A DNA stretch of 6,990 nt, taken from the NCBI GenBank assembly GCA_023145975.1, contig JAGLCZ010000633.1, positions 1 through 6,990 of the forward strand. The letters run 5' to 3'. The position numbers and the translations under genes were made by a program. The notes below the pieces were generated by a model. The model was not told the origin of the DNA, did not search any database, and worked only from the letters and a program-made list of their open reading frames with translations. This DNA comes from Candidatus Hydrogenedentota bacterium (GTDB lineage: Bacteria; Hydrogenedentota; Hydrogenedentia; Hydrogenedentales; CAITNO01). Below, piece after piece: positions 6,814 through 6,990 of the stretch; position 1 is the first letter of the stretch, and each line of letters begins with the position of its first letter.

Positions 6814-6990
6814 CTATTCGCCGGAGAGCAACCCCTTAAAGGCACGGTTCAATGCAATAGGAAGATAGAGCGGCAGCAGATGGCGTTGGGGAAAATCGCG
6901 CATGATGCGATAGAGCCGCCCGGGGCGCAAAAAGAAATCACGGGTCGCTTTGCGTTGATAAAAATAGAGCTGCTCATTGGATACGCTGGA
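6814..6990 (-). CDS. C-terminal end of a second radical SAM protein (copy B, partial)
   Basis: On the minus strand an open frame enters from the right edge and runs 58 residues to a TAG at 6816-6814. It aligns without gaps to the last 54 residues of the radical SAM protein at 3364-4803, with about 23 identities by hand. These include VS, FxLRP, RLYR and LLP; the signature LRPGRLYR is at visible residues 21-28. The cluster cysteines and B12-like domain would lie outside the window, so the family is inferred from this tail alone. It is tail-to-tail with the GT-C gene to its left with a single base (6813) between the two stops. No hairpin terminator is visible there, so the two transcripts probably overlap at their 3' ends. 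Confidence 0.82.
   Translation of the reverse strand, partial: SSVSNEQLYFYQRKATRDFFLRPGRLYRIMRDFPQRHLLPLYLPIALNRAFKGLLSGE

Overview
The window looks bacterial, with dense genes and short spacers. A lipoprotein signal peptide suggests a diderm (Gram-negative) cell, and a radical SAM enzyme suggests an anaerobic or microaerobic lifestyle. Nothing here fixes the phylum. Large GT-C membrane proteins with TPR tails next to B12-type radical SAM proteins remind me of Planctomycetes/Verrucomicrobia/Lentisphaerae relatives or deltaproteobacteria, but that is only an impression. No mobile element, CRISPR array, tRNA or rRNA is visible.

Left part (1-1525): after a short edge fragment of uncertain coding status there is a perfect 12-bp inverted repeat (96-131). 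A minus-strand gene (161-1303) follows, for a 380-residue lipoprotein whose C-terminus carries a terpene-cyclase-like QW motif. A spacer (1304-1525) holds a T-rich terminator candidate for the next operon.

Central part (1526-4803, minus strand): a two-gene operon. A B12-binding-type radical SAM protein (3364-4803) is followed 32 bases later by a 601-residue polytopic membrane protein (1526-3331). The latter has the GT-C/TMTC-like sugar-transferase layout and four exact 34-residue TPRs.

Right part (4804-6990): a divergent promoter region leads into a plus-strand paralogue of that membrane protein (4983-6812), again with four 34-residue TPRs. One base beyond its stop is the end of another minus-strand gene (6814-6990, running off the window). 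Its 58 visible residues match the C-terminus of the first radical SAM protein. The window therefore holds two copies of a [radical SAM + TMTC-like GT-C/TPR] pair, collinear in one copy and tail-to-tail in the other.

My working inference is an envelope or protein glycosylation/lipid-modification locus with two diverged versions of the same pair. The second GT-C copy has lost the second Asp of the expected catalytic DD motif. The substrate cannot be read from the sequence.
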